A stretch of 64,000 nucleotides of DNA from Paraburkholderia lycopersici (GTDB lineage: Bacteria; Pseudomonadota; Gammaproteobacteria; Burkholderiales; Burkholderiaceae), in the NCBI RefSeq assembly GCF_900096975.1, contig NZ_FMYQ01000014.1, positions 1-64,000 on the forward strand, in the 5' to 3' direction. This document shows positions 27,241 to 36,232 of this stretch, in pieces; positions within the stretch are counted from its first letter, which is position 1; each line of letters starts with the position of its first letter. A program made the translations under genes and the position numbers. The notes beneath the pieces are model-generated. The model worked only from the letters and a program-made list of their open reading frames with translations, did no database searches and was not told where the DNA came from.

Positions 27241-29574
27241 TTACGCCTTCTCCACCAGCAGTTCACCGAACAGGCTGCCGAGTTGCGCACCGGCCGGCGT
27301 GGCCGCCGACACGCGCACCACCGTCGGCGCAAGATTCGCATCGCGCGTCGCCGGCGCGGTCACCGAGCGCTCGCCCTGGCGCACGCGCACGGCGTCGCCT
27401 TCCTTCAGGCCAAGCTGGTCGAAGTATGCAGCCGGCAGGCCGATGGCGTTCGCCACGCGCGCAGCCGTGGTGAGCTGCAGCGCTTCGCCGCGGCGCACGA
27501 TTTGATCGGCGTGATAGATCGGCACGTCGGCGATGCGCTCGAAGCGGCCTTCAGCGGCCTTCGCGAGGCTGCCGCGCGCAACCGCCGCGCCGGCCTTGTT
27601 CGAGAGGCGGCCTTCGAAGCTGCCGTCGCCGAGGGCCTTGCGGCGCACCTCTTCGGCCGTGTCGTATTCGAAGCCAGGGGCGCCCAGCAGCGTGCCCAGC
27701 ACGCGCAGGACCTTCCAGGCGGGGCGCGTGTCGCCGAGCGGGCGCACGACGCCGTTGAAGGTCTGAGCCGTCCCTTCGGCGTTGACGAAGGTGCCCGACG
27801 TTTCCGTGAACGGCGCGATGGGCAACAGCACGTCCGCGTAGTCGACACCCGTCTTGTACGGCGAAAACACGGCGACCATTTCGGCCTGCGCAAGCGCGGC
27901 GCGCGCGGCGGCCGGGTTGGCCGTGTCGAATTCCGGCTCGACGTTGAAGAGCAGATAGCCCTTGCGCGGCTGCTCGAACGCTTCGCGAGCGTTCAGGCCA
28001 TCGCGGCCCGGCAGTGCGCCCGCGAGATGCGCGCCGACCGTGTTGGCCGCTTCCGTCAGAAAACCGAGCGTCGCGCCCGTCGTTTCGGCGATGAACTGCG
28101 CGGCTGCATGCAGACGCGAGAATTCCGGATGCTGGACCGCGGCGTTGCCGAGCAGCACGAAGCGGCGCTCACCGTTCGCAAGCGATGCGGCGACCTGCTT
28201 CGCGGCTTCTCCGGCTTGCGCGCCGGCGAAGCCTTCCGGCACTGCGACGCCCTTCGCTTCGGCGACGGCCGCTGCGATCGAAGCCAGTTCGTCGAGCCAT
28301 GCCGAAGGCGCCGCAACGATACGCTGCGCGTTCGGGATCAGCGAACCGTCGGCGGTAGCTTGCAGGAACGTGACCTGTGCGCCGCCCTTCGCTGCCTGGC
28401 GCAGACGCGCGGCGAAAAGCGCGTGATCGCGGCGCAGGAACGAGCCGATCACGAACGCCGAGTCGGCATACGAAAGTTCGGCGATCTTCGTGCCGAGCCA
28501 CGGCGCGCCTTCGAGCGGCGCCGAGAAGTCGCTCTGGCGCAGGCGGAAGTCGACGTTCGGCGTGCCGATCGCATCCGCGAACTGCTTCGCGAGATAGAGT
28601 TCCTCGGTCGTGCTGTGCGGGCTCATGAGCAGCGCGAGCTGGTTCTCGCCGTGCTCGTCGCTAATGCCCTTGATGCCCTTCACGACGTATTCGAGCGCGG
28701 TCTGCCAGTCGGTCTCGACCCACTGCCCGCCCTGCTTGATCATCGGGCGCGTGAGGCGGTCTTCGCTGTTCAGGCCTTCGTACGAGAAGCGGTCCTTGTC
28801 CGAGATCCAGCATTCGTTGATGGATTCGTTCTCGAACGGCAGCACGCGCATCACGCGGTTGTTCTTCACCTGCACGACGAGGTTCGCGCCCGTGCCGTCG
28901 TGCGGGCTCACCGACTTGCGGCGCGACAGTTCCCAGGTACGCGCCGAGAAGCGGAAAGGCTTGCTCGTGAGCGCGCCGACCGGGCACAGGTCGATCATGT
29001 TGCCCGAGAGCTCCGAATCGACCGTCTTGCCGACGAACGACGTGATTTCCGAGTGCTCGCCGCGGCCGAGCATGCCGAGTTCCATCACGCCGGCGATCTC
29101 GTCGCCGAAGCGCACGCAGCGCGTGCAGTGGATGCAGCGCGACATCTCTTCCATCGAAATGAGCGGGCCGACGTTCTTGTGGAACACCACGCGCTTCTCT
29201 TCGCTATAACGCGAAGCCGACTTGCCGTAACCGACCGCCAGATCCTGCAACTGGCATTCGCCGCCCTGATCGCAGATCGGGCAATCGAGCGGGTGGTTGA
29301 TCAGCAGGAACTCCATCACGGCTTGCTGCCCCTGAACGGCCTTGTCCGACATCGTGCGCACGACCATGCCTTGCGACACCGGCGTCGCGCACGCAGGCAC
29401 GGCCTTCGGCATCTTCTCGACATCGACGAGACACATCCGGCAGTTGGCCGCGATGGACAGCTTCTTGTGATAGCAGAAGTGCGGAATGTACGTGTCGACC
29501 CGCTGCGCAGCCTGGATCACCATGCTGCCTTCGGGCACCTGCACCTTCTTGCCGTCTATTTCAAGTTCAACCAT
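27241..29574 (-). CDS. nuoG: NADH-quinone oxidoreductase subunit G
   Basis: 777 residues. The N-terminal part carries the [2Fe-2S] ligands (CYHKK, CRMCLVDVE, ACATPV), the His/Cys set HPLDCPICDQGGECQLQD and a [4Fe-4S] site CIHCTRCVRFGDEIAG; the rest resembles the molybdopterin oxidoreductase fold without a cofactor. It sits in the peripheral arm and passes electrons from NuoF/E to NuoI. No frameshift is visible. Confidence 0.96.
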   Translation of the reverse strand: MVELEIDGKKVQVPEGSMVIQAAQRVDTYIPHFCYHKKLSIAANCRMCLVDVEKMPKAVPACATPVSQGMVVRTMSDKAVQGQQAVMEFLLINHPLDCPICDQGGECQLQDLAVGYGKSASRYSEEKRVVFHKNVGPLISMEEMSRCIHCTRCVRFGDEIAGVMELGMLGRGEHSEITSFVGKTVDSELSGNMIDLCPVGALTSKPFRFSARTWELSRRKSVSPHDGTGANLVVQVKNNRVMRVLPFENESINECWISDKDRFSYEGLNSEDRLTRPMIKQGGQWVETDWQTALEYVVKGIKGISDEHGENQLALLMSPHSTTEELYLAKQFADAIGTPNVDFRLRQSDFSAPLEGAPWLGTKIAELSYADSAFVIGSFLRRDHALFAARLRQAAKGGAQVTFLQATADGSLIPNAQRIVAAPSAWLDELASIAAAVAEAKGVAVPEGFAGAQAGEAAKQVAASLANGERRFVLLGNAAVQHPEFSRLHAAAQFIAETTGATLGFLTEAANTVGAHLAGALPGRDGLNAREAFEQPRKGYLLFNVEPEFDTANPAAARAALAQAEMVAVFSPYKTGVDYADVLLPIAPFTETSGTFVNAEGTAQTFNGVVRPLGDTRPAWKVLRVLGTLLGAPGFEYDTAEEVRRKALGDGSFEGRLSNKAGAAVARGSLAKAAEGRFERIADVPIYHADQIVRRGEALQLTTAARVANAIGLPAAYFDQLGLKEGDAVRVRQGERSVTAPATRDANLAPTVVRVSAATPAGAQLGSLFGELLVEKA

Positions 29575-29689
29575 GATGGTTAATCGTCCCTAACCTGTTA
29601 CCGCTCAATTTCACAGCGGCATTCCCCGTCACATCGCCGTTGCGTCGTGCCACGCGGTTCGCGCACAACGCGCTGTCGCTTCCCGCCGG

Positions 29690-31018
29690 TCAGGCGGCCG
29701 CCGTTTCCGGGGCCGCGTGCGAGCCGGCATGTCCGCCGACGAGACAACGCTTGTTGTGCACGTGATATTCGAATTCGTCCCAATAGTGCTTGAGCATGCC
29801 CCGCACCGGCATGGCCGCTGCGTCGCCGAGCGCGCAGATCGTGCGGCCCATGATGTTGCCGGCCACCGAGTTCAACAGGTCCAGGTCTTCCTGGCGGCCC
29901 TCGCCATGCTCGATGCGGTTCACCACGCGATACAGCCAGCCCGTGCCTTCGCGGCACGGCGTGCACTGTCCGCACGACTCTTCGTAATAGAAGTACGAGA
30001 GGCGTAGCAGCGAGCGCACCATGCAGCGCGTTTCGTCCATGACGATCACGGCGCCCGAGCCGAGCATCGAGCCCTGCTTGGCGATGGAGTCATAATCCAT
30101 GTCCGTCTGCATCATCAGCTCGCCCGGAATGACCGGCGCCGACGACCCGCCCGGAATCACGGCCTTGAGCTTCTTGCCGCCGCGCACGCCGCCGGCCAGT
30201 TCCATGAGCTTCGCGAACGGGGTGCCGAGCGGAATCTCGTAGTTGCCTGGACGCTCCACGTCGCCGGAGACCGAGAAGATCTTCGTGCCGCCGTTGTTCG
30301 GCTTGCCGAGCTCCATGTACGCCTGCGGACCGACGGTCAGCAGGAACGGCACCGCGGCGAAGGTCTCGGTGTTGTTGATCGTGGTCGGCTTGCCGTACAC
30401 GCCGAAGCTCGCCGGGAAAGGCGGCTTGAAGCGCGGCTGGCCCTTCTTGCCTTCGAGCGACTCGAGCAGCGCCGTTTCCTCGCCGCAGATGTACGCGCCA
30501 TAGCCATGGTGCGCGTGCAGCTGGAACGAGAAGTCCGTGCCGAGAATGTTCTCGCCGAGGTAGCCGGCCTGGCGCGCTTCTTCCAGCGCAGCCTCGAAGC
30601 GGCGATACACCTCGAAAATCTCGCCGTGGATGTAGTTGTAACCCACGGTGATACCCATCGCGTACGCGCCGATGGTCATGCCTTCGATCACCGCATGCGG
30701 ATTCCAGCGCAGGATGTCGCGGTCCTTGAACGTGCCCGGCTCACCCTCGTCCGAGTTGCAGACGAGATATTTCTGGCCCGGGAACTGACGCGGCATGAAG
30801 CTCCACTTCAGGCCCGTCGGGAAACCCGCACCACCGCGGCCGCGCAGACCGCCCGCCTTTACGTCGGCGATCACCTGCTCGGGCGGAATCTTTTCCTCGA
30901 GGATACGGCGCAGCTGCTTGTAGCCGCCTCGCGCAACGTAGTCTTCGAGATGCCAGTTCTCGCCATTGAGTCCCGCGAGAATCAGCGGTTTGATGTGACG
31001 GTCGTGCAACGAAGTCAT
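29690..31018 (-). CDS. nuoF: NADH-quinone oxidoreductase subunit F
   Basis: 442 residues. The NADH- and FMN-binding region includes GRGGAGFPTGLKWSF and the [4Fe-4S] N3 ligands ESCGQCTPCREG. It accepts electrons from NADH. The ATG at 31018 overlaps the nuoE stop by four bases (ATGA); a frame open to 31126 would overlap nuoE heavily and is rejected. It is followed by a 115-base gap before nuoG. Confidence 0.96.
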   Translation of the reverse strand: MTSLHDRHIKPLILAGLNGENWHLEDYVARGGYKQLRRILEEKIPPEQVIADVKAGGLRGRGGAGFPTGLKWSFMPRQFPGQKYLVCNSDEGEPGTFKDRDILRWNPHAVIEGMTIGAYAMGITVGYNYIHGEIFEVYRRFEAALEEARQAGYLGENILGTDFSFQLHAHHGYGAYICGEETALLESLEGKKGQPRFKPPFPASFGVYGKPTTINNTETFAAVPFLLTVGPQAYMELGKPNNGGTKIFSVSGDVERPGNYEIPLGTPFAKLMELAGGVRGGKKLKAVIPGGSSAPVIPGELMMQTDMDYDSIAKQGSMLGSGAVIVMDETRCMVRSLLRLSYFYYEESCGQCTPCREGTGWLYRVVNRIEHGEGRQEDLDLLNSVAGNIMGRTICALGDAAAMPVRGMLKHYWDEFEYHVHNKRCLVGGHAGSHAAPETAAA

Positions 31019-31500
31019 TTCGAAAGCTCCTCGAGCAGCTGGTCGATCTTCTCGCGGCTCATAAAGCTGCACATGCGGTGATTGTTCACGAGCATCACCG
31101 GTGCGTCGCCGCACGCGCCCATGCACTCACCTTCCTTCAAGGTGAACTTGCCGTCGGGCGTGGTTTCGCCGAAGTCGATTCCGAGCTTCTGCTTCAGGTA
31201 TTCGGCGGCGCTTTCCGAGCCGCCTTCAGGGCCGAGCTGGCACGGCAGATTCGTGCAGAGCGTGATCTTGTGCTTGCCGACAGGCCTCGTCTCGAACATC
31301 GTGTAGAACGTGGCGACTTCCTGGACCGCGACAGGCGGCATGCCAAGGTAGTCGGCCACGAACTGCATGAGTTCGGGCGACAGCCAGCCATGCTCTTCCT
31401 GAGCAACGGCCAAGGCCGCCATCACGGCGGACTGCTTCTGATCGGCGGGATACTTCGTCAACGCGCGATCGATTTCTTTCAGGCCTTCAGCTGAGATCAT
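31015..31500 (-). CDS. nuoE: NADH-quinone oxidoreductase subunit E
   Basis: 161 residues, thioredoxin-like [2Fe-2S] subunit. The four ligands are visible as CTNLPC and CMGACG. It works with NuoF and NuoG in the NADH dehydrogenase module. ATG at 31500 (MISAEGLKEI) is preferred over an in-frame TTG at 31521. Its stop overlaps nuoF. Confidence 0.95.
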   Translation of the reverse strand: MISAEGLKEIDRALTKYPADQKQSAVMAALAVAQEEHGWLSPELMQFVADYLGMPPVAVQEVATFYTMFETRPVGKHKITLCTNLPCQLGPEGGSESAAEYLKQKLGIDFGETTPDGKFTLKEGECMGACGDAPVMLVNNHRMCSFMSREKIDQLLEELSK

Positions 31501-31593
31501 TTTCAGACACGACTCTTTCAATTCCTACCGAACGAAAACCTGCCGCGCGTTATTACGCACTCGCTGCGACAGACGTGGCGTTCCATGCTGCGA

Positions 31594-31611
31594 GCGCCCG
31601 GGACCGGGCGC
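31594..31611 (-). other. Hairpin in the nuoD-nuoE gap
   Basis: A perfect 7-bp stem GCGCCCG/CGGGCGC with a GGAC loop (GTCC on the transcript strand) lies just after the nuoD stop. There is no T-run after it on the minus strand, so it is more likely an mRNA stabiliser or processing site than a terminator. Confidence 0.5.
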
Positions 31612-31629
31612 ACCTTACCGCGCGCCGCT

Positions 31630-32883
31630 TTAGCGGTCGATTTCGCCGAACACGATGTCCTGCGTGCCGATGATCGTGACCGCGTCGGCAATCATGTGAC
31701 CGCGCGCCATTTCATCGAGCGCGGACAGGTGGGCGTAACCCGGCGCACGGATCTTCAGACGATACGGCTTGTTCGCGCCATCTGACACCAGGTAGATGCC
31801 GAATTCACCCTTCGGATGTTCGACGGCAGCGTAAGCCTCGCCTTCGGGCACGTGGAAGCCTTCCGTGAAGAGCTTGAAGTGGTGAATCAGCTCTTCCATG
31901 TTTGACTTCATGTTTACGCGCGAAGGCGGCGCAATTTTGTGATTGTCGATCATCACGGGACCCGGATTCTTGCGCAGCCACTCAATGCACTGTTTCACAA
32001 TGCGCGTGGACTGGCGCATTTCTTCGACGCGCACGAGATAGCGGTCGTAGCAGTCGCCGTTCACGCCCACCGGGATGTCGAAATCCATCTGGTCGTAGAC
32101 CTCGTACGGCTGCTTCTTGCGCAGATCCCACTCGATGCCCGACCCGCGCAGCATCGCGCCCGTGAGACCAAGCTGCATCGCGCGCTCGGGGCTCACCACG
32201 CCGATGCCCACGAGACGCTGCTTCCAGATGCGGTTGTCGGTGAGGAGCGTTTCGTACTCGTCGACGCAACCGGGAAAGCGCGTGAAGAAGTCGTCGATGA
32301 AATCCAGCACCGAACCCTGGCGTGCCTCGTTCATGCGGGCAAGCGCCTTCTCGTTGTGGATTTTCGACGCCTTGTATTGCGGCATTGCGTCGGGCAGGTC
32401 GCGATACACGCCGCCCGGACGATAGTAAGCCGCGTGCATGCGCGCGCCCGAGACCGCCTCGTAGACGTCCATCAGGTCTTCACGCTCGCGGAACGCGTAG
32501 AGGAACACCGCCATCGCGCCGACGTCGAGCGCGTGCGAGCCGATCCACATCAGGTGGTTCAGCACGCGCGTGACTTCGTCGAACAGCACGCGGATGTACT
32601 TCGCGCGAACCGGCACTTCGATGCCGAGCAACTTCTCGATGGCGAGCACATAGCCGTGTTCGTTGACCATCATCGACACGTAGTCGAGACGGTCCATGTA
32701 CGGCACCGACTGGATGAACGTCTTGTTCTCGGCGAGCTTTTCCGTCGCACGATGCAGAAGGCCGATATGCGGGTCGGCGCGCTGGATCACTTCGCCGTCG
32801 AGCTCGAGCACGAGGCGCAGCACACCGTGCGCTGCCGGGTGCTGCGGGCCGAAGTTGAGCGTGTAGTTTTTGATCTCTGACAT
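31630..32883 (-). CDS. nuoD: NADH-quinone oxidoreductase subunit D
   Basis: 417 residues, the 49-kDa-type subunit related to [NiFe] hydrogenases. Segments FGPQHPAAHGVLRL and RFPGCVDEYE are typical of the quinone-binding side. It lies 9 bases after nuoC. The hydrogenase metal ligands are absent, as expected. Confidence 0.97.
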   Translation of the reverse strand: MSEIKNYTLNFGPQHPAAHGVLRLVLELDGEVIQRADPHIGLLHRATEKLAENKTFIQSVPYMDRLDYVSMMVNEHGYVLAIEKLLGIEVPVRAKYIRVLFDEVTRVLNHLMWIGSHALDVGAMAVFLYAFREREDLMDVYEAVSGARMHAAYYRPGGVYRDLPDAMPQYKASKIHNEKALARMNEARQGSVLDFIDDFFTRFPGCVDEYETLLTDNRIWKQRLVGIGVVSPERAMQLGLTGAMLRGSGIEWDLRKKQPYEVYDQMDFDIPVGVNGDCYDRYLVRVEEMRQSTRIVKQCIEWLRKNPGPVMIDNHKIAPPSRVNMKSNMEELIHHFKLFTEGFHVPEGEAYAAVEHPKGEFGIYLVSDGANKPYRLKIRAPGYAHLSALDEMARGHMIADAVTIIGTQDIVFGEIDR

Positions 32884-32892
32884 GCGACCCTC

Positions 32893-33498
32893 TTAGTGTT
32901 TCCTCAGACCACCGTAACGATCCTCGCGGATCACACGTGGCGTGATCTCGCGCGGCTCGATCGTGACGGGCTGGTAGACCACGCGCTTCTGCTCCGGGTC
33001 GTAACGCATTTCGACATAGCCCGAAACCGGGAAGTCCTTGCGGAACGGGTGGCCAATGAAGCCATAGTCGGTCAGGATGCGGCGCAGGTCGGGGTGACCT
33101 TCGAAGACGATGCCGTACAGGTCGAACGCCTCGCGCTCGTACCAGTTGGCCGAATTCCAGATCTCGACAACCGAGGGCACGATGGGCACCTCGTCGTCCG
33201 GCGCGAACACGCGCAGACGCAAACGCCAGTTGTTCGTGAGGGAGAGCAGTTGCGACACGGCGGCGAAGCGCGGGCCTTCCCACGCGCCGTCACCGAACGT
33301 CTGGTAATCGACGCCGCACAGGTCGAGCAGTTGCTCGAAGCGCAGCAAGGGATTGTCGCGCAGCTCCTTGGCCACGCCCAGGTACTCACCTGCCTTGACG
33401 ACCAGCGTCAGTTCGCCGAGCGCCTCGGTGAGACTGACGATGCGCGCGCCAAGGGACGCTTCGAGGTTCGCTTTCAGGGTCTCGAGTTTGCTTGCCAT
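32893..33498 (-). CDS. nuoC: NADH-quinone oxidoreductase subunit C
   Basis: 201 residues, the 30-kDa-type subunit. YEREAFDLYGIVFEGHPDLRR and GFIGHPFRKDF form the family signature. ATG at 33498 (MASKLETLKA) is chosen; five more residues fit the frame but not the family. It is separate from nuoD, unlike the fused nuoCD of Escherichia coli. Confidence 0.96.
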   Translation of the reverse strand: MASKLETLKANLEASLGARIVSLTEALGELTLVVKAGEYLGVAKELRDNPLLRFEQLLDLCGVDYQTFGDGAWEGPRFAAVSQLLSLTNNWRLRLRVFAPDDEVPIVPSVVEIWNSANWYEREAFDLYGIVFEGHPDLRRILTDYGFIGHPFRKDFPVSGYVEMRYDPEQKRVVYQPVTIEPREITPRVIREDRYGGLRKH

Positions 33499-33520
33499 AT
33501 TGTGGGGAGGCACGCGGCCT

Positions 33521-34000
33521 TTATTGACGGGCGATGGTGCTGGTGCGGCGGATCTTCGCCTGCAACTGGATCACCCCGTACACCAGGGCTTCCGCTGTCG
33601 GTGGGCAACCCGGCACATAGACGTCGACCGGCACGATGCGATCACAACCGCGCACGACCGAATACGAATAGTGGTAGTAGCCGCCGCCGTTGGCGCACGA
33701 CCCCATCGAAATGACCCAACGCGGCTCGGCCATCTGATCGTAGACCTTGCGCAGCGCGGGCGCCATCTTGTTGCACAGCGTGCCGGCGACGATCATGACG
33801 TCCGACTGACGCGGGCTCGGACGGAACACCACGCCAAAACGGTCAAGGTCATAGCGGGCCGCACCCGCGTGCATCATCTCGACTGCGCAACACGCAAGAC
33901 CGAACGTCATCGGCCACAGCGAGCCAGTGCGCGTCCAGTTGATCAGTTTGTCGGCCGTGGTGGTGACAAACCCTTCCTTCAAGACCCCTTCGATACTCAT
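33521..34000 (-). CDS. nuoB: NADH-quinone oxidoreductase subunit B
   Basis: 159 residues. Ligands of the terminal [4Fe-4S] cluster N2 are visible in GLACCAVEMM, SMGSCANGGG and YVPGCPPTAEAL. This cluster reduces ubiquinone. It starts 72 bases after nuoA. Confidence 0.96.
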   Translation of the reverse strand: MSIEGVLKEGFVTTTADKLINWTRTGSLWPMTFGLACCAVEMMHAGAARYDLDRFGVVFRPSPRQSDVMIVAGTLCNKMAPALRKVYDQMAEPRWVISMGSCANGGGYYHYSYSVVRGCDRIVPVDVYVPGCPPTAEALVYGVIQLQAKIRRTSTIARQ

Positions 34001-34072
34001 GTGCTTTCCACTCCAGACGGGCAGCCCGCAGCATCCCCGCAGCGCCGCCCATGCTATCCGGCGATTAACCCA

Positions 34073-34432
34073 TTATTCCCAGTCGAGACCACCTTTCTTC
34101 CAGATGTAGGCAAAGCCCAGCAGGAATTCGAGCAGAAACAGCATCATCGACAGGAAGCCCGGCCAGCCGATGTCGCGCAGGGCCACACCCCACGGAAACA
34201 GAAACGCCGTTTCGAGATCGAAGATGATGAAAAGAATGGCGACCAGGTAGTAGCGTACGTCGAACTTCATGCGCGCGTCTTCGAACGCTTCGAAGCCGCA
34301 CTCGTACGGCGAATTTTTTTCGCTGTCTGGCCGGTTGGGACCGAGGACCTTGCCGATTGTCACCAGCGCTATGCCCAGACCAAGACCCACAAGAAGGAAC
34401 AGAAGGACGGGGAAATAGGCAGCGAGGTTCAA
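34073..34432 (-). CDS. nuoA: NADH-quinone oxidoreductase subunit A
   Basis: 119 residues, three membrane helices, and the loop YECGFEAFEDARMKFDVRYY that lines the quinone entry. First gene of the nuo cluster. The initiation codon is TTG (34430-34432), preceded by AGAGGATAG as ribosome site; the length and sequence fit the family from that codon. I found no promoter in the 110 bases before it that I would defend. Confidence 0.94.
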   Translation of the reverse strand: MNLAAYFPVLLFLLVGLGLGIALVTIGKVLGPNRPDSEKNSPYECGFEAFEDARMKFDVRYYLVAILFIIFDLETAFLFPWGVALRDIGWPGFLSMMLFLLEFLLGFAYIWKKGGLDWE

Positions 34433-34545
34433 GGCTATCCTCTATATCGGTTAGTTCTGAGGTTCCGCTGGAACTTGCATCGCTCCGCGGGAATCACTTC
34501 ACGTACTTCGCGCTGCGAACAGAAAATGAACACGACGTAAGAAGC

Positions 34546-34588
34546 AAAAATGCCAGCCGAAGCTGAAGCAAGCGGCTGGCATTTTTTT
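34546..34588 (-). terminator. Terminator downstream of tRNA-Leu
   Basis: A 12-bp stem, ATGCCAGCCG... with CGGCTGGCAT, lies at 34550-34582 and is flanked by A- and T-runs on both sides, so it can stop transcription either way. It sits between tRNA-Leu and nuoA, so the nuo operon must start downstream of it. Confidence 0.85.
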
Positions 34589-34597
34589 AGATAACAT

Positions 34598-34682
34598 TGG
34601 TGCCGACGGCGAGACTCGAACTCGCACAGCTTTCGCCACTACCCCCTCAAGATAGCGTGTCTACCAATTTCACCACGTCGGC
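34598..34682 (-). tRNA. tRNA-Leu (GAG)
   Basis: An 85-base tRNA with encoded CCA. The acceptor stem GCCGACG/CGTCGGC is perfect, the T loop reads GTTCGAGTC, and the anticodon loop TTGAGGG between CTATC and GGTAG gives anticodon GAG. A short extra variable arm (GTGGCGAAAGCTGT) marks it as class II. It reads CUC and CUU leucine codons, which include codons 8, 9 and 11 of the leuA leader peptide in this window. Confidence 0.95.
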
Positions 34683-34741
34683 ACTACATGCAATCCGGGA
34701 CAACAATTTCTTTGCAACCCGCGAATCGCTTCAAGATTTAA

Positions 34742-34770
34742 ATTCTAACTTGTTTCCGCTCTTTGTTCAA
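34742..34770 (-). promoter_or_regulatory. Promoter for tRNA-Leu
   Basis: TTGAAC (34765-34770), 17 bases, TAGAAT (34742-34747) on the minus strand. Transcription would start about 50 bases upstream of the tRNA. The tRNA therefore has its own strong promoter inside the secG-nuoA gap. Confidence 0.7.
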
Positions 34771-34794
34771 CGCACAAAAACGAGTTTTTCAAAA

Positions 34795-35199
34795 TTATTT
34801 CGGGACATCGTTGCCCGGTTGCGAGGCCGCCGCAGCAGGCGAAGCCGCCGCCGAAGCGGTTGCGCCTGGAGCAGATGCCGCCGGTGTCGAAACAGCCGGA
34901 ACCGAGGCTACGACCGGGGCTGGAGCCGAAGCGCCAAGCACGCCCGCCGAAGGCTTCGCATGATACGACCCCAGGTAAGTTAAAGCAAGCGTCGAGCAGA
35001 AAAAGACCGTTGCGAGAACGGCGGTGGTCCGCGAAAGAAAGTTCGCCGACCCGCTCGCACCGAACAGACTACCCGACGCGCCGCTGCCGAAAGCAGCGCC
35101 CATGTCCGCGCCTTTGCCGTGCTGCAGCAAGACGAGGCCGATCACCCCCAGCGCCGACAAAAGCTGAACCACGATAATCAACGTTTTCAAATACAGCAT
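34795..35199 (-). CDS. secG: Preprotein translocase subunit SecG
   Basis: 134 residues. Two membrane helices (about 3-22 and 54-75) flank the conserved cytoplasmic loop with LLQHGKGADMGAAFGSG. The C-terminal 55 residues are Ala/Pro/Ser/Val-rich low complexity, longer than in Escherichia coli. It works with SecYE to stimulate protein export. The start MLYLKTLIIV at 35199 matches the family; the frame upstream to 35283 is not coding. It follows tpiA by 92 bases. Confidence 0.93.
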   Translation of the reverse strand: MLYLKTLIIVVQLLSALGVIGLVLLQHGKGADMGAAFGSGASGSLFGASGSANFLSRTTAVLATVFFCSTLALTYLGSYHAKPSAGVLGASAPAPVVASVPAVSTPAASAPGATASAAASPAAAASQPGNDVPK

Positions 35200-35291
35200 C
35201 ACACTCACCTGAATCCTGGTTGAACGCCCACCCTCCCGGGATGGACGCGTAAGCAGCCCGCACGACGCCTTGCGCGCGCACAAGCCTTTCT

Positions 35292-36074
35292 TTAGCCTGC
35301 GACGCTCGCACCGGCCGCAGCGGCCGCGCAGATCGCGAGGAAATCGCCTTCTTTCAGCGACGCGCCGCCAATCAGGCCACCGTCGATATCGGCCTGTCGA
35401 AAGAGCTCCGCCGCATTTTCCGGCTTCACGCTGCCGCCGTAGAGCAGCGGCACGTCCGCTACCTGCGCGTCCTTGGCCGCAAGGCGCGCGCGCAAGAACG
35501 CATGCACCTGCTGCGCCTGCCCGGAACTGGCGCTCTTGCCGGTGCCGATAGCCCAGACCGGCTCATAGGCGACGACGATACTTGCCGCCTCTTCGGCCGA
35601 CAGCGCCGCCAGCACCGCGTCGAGTTGCGCGCCGACCACGCGTTCGGTCGCACCGGATTCGCGCTCCTCGAGCGTCTCGCCCACGCAGACGATGGGCGTA
35701 AGGCCCGCAGCGAGCGCTCTCTGCGCCTTCACCGCGACGACTTCGGAACTTTCGCCATGGTAAGCGCGCCGCTCCGAGTGGCCAACGATCGCAAACGCAG
35801 CTTCGAAATCGGCGACCATGCCTGCCGCAACCTCGCCCGTGTAAGCGCCCTGCTCGTGCGCCGAAACGTCTTGCGCGCCCCACGAAACCCGGCTCCCGCC
35901 GAGCAGCCCTTGCGCCTGCGCGAGGTACGGGAACGGCACGCACACCCCGACTCGCACGTCCGCGGGCAGCGCCTGCACACCGCGCGCGACGCCTTCGAGC
36001 AATGCCGCATTGGCCGCGATGCGGCCATGCATCTTCCAGTTACCGACTACGAGCTTCGATCGTTGTTTCGTCAT
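35292..36074 (-). CDS. tpiA: Triosephosphate isomerase
   Basis: 260 residues, full length TIM barrel. Landmarks are KLVVGNWKMHG at the start, the catalytic His in GHSERRAYHGE, the catalytic Glu in VAYEPVWAIGTGKSA (with the flexible loop 6) and the phosphate-binding YGGSVKPENA. It interconverts dihydroxyacetone phosphate and glyceraldehyde 3-phosphate. MTKQRSKLV at 36074 is the start; the longer frame has no family match. Confidence 0.97.
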   Translation of the reverse strand: MTKQRSKLVVGNWKMHGRIAANAALLEGVARGVQALPADVRVGVCVPFPYLAQAQGLLGGSRVSWGAQDVSAHEQGAYTGEVAAGMVADFEAAFAIVGHSERRAYHGESSEVVAVKAQRALAAGLTPIVCVGETLEERESGATERVVGAQLDAVLAALSAEEAASIVVAYEPVWAIGTGKSASSGQAQQVHAFLRARLAAKDAQVADVPLLYGGSVKPENAAELFRQADIDGGLIGGASLKEGDFLAICAAAAAGASVAG

Positions 36075-36232
36075 TGTTCCGGTTGCTGTTAAAAGCGGAC
36101 GCAAAACACATAATTTTACTGCGTGAAATCGAGGCGGGTCAAACCGGCCCGCCTCGATGCGCAAAAAAGACGCGAAAAAAATGCCGAAGAATCAAGCATG
36201 AACCCGATCAGACCGACCGCATGCGTCCGATC

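Noticed and set aside
25534..29583. A 1349-codon plus-strand open frame
   Set aside because: It lies antisense to nuoI, nuoH and nuoG, and is Arg/His/Ala-rich, as expected from the complement of GC-rich genes. The minus-strand genes have clear families.
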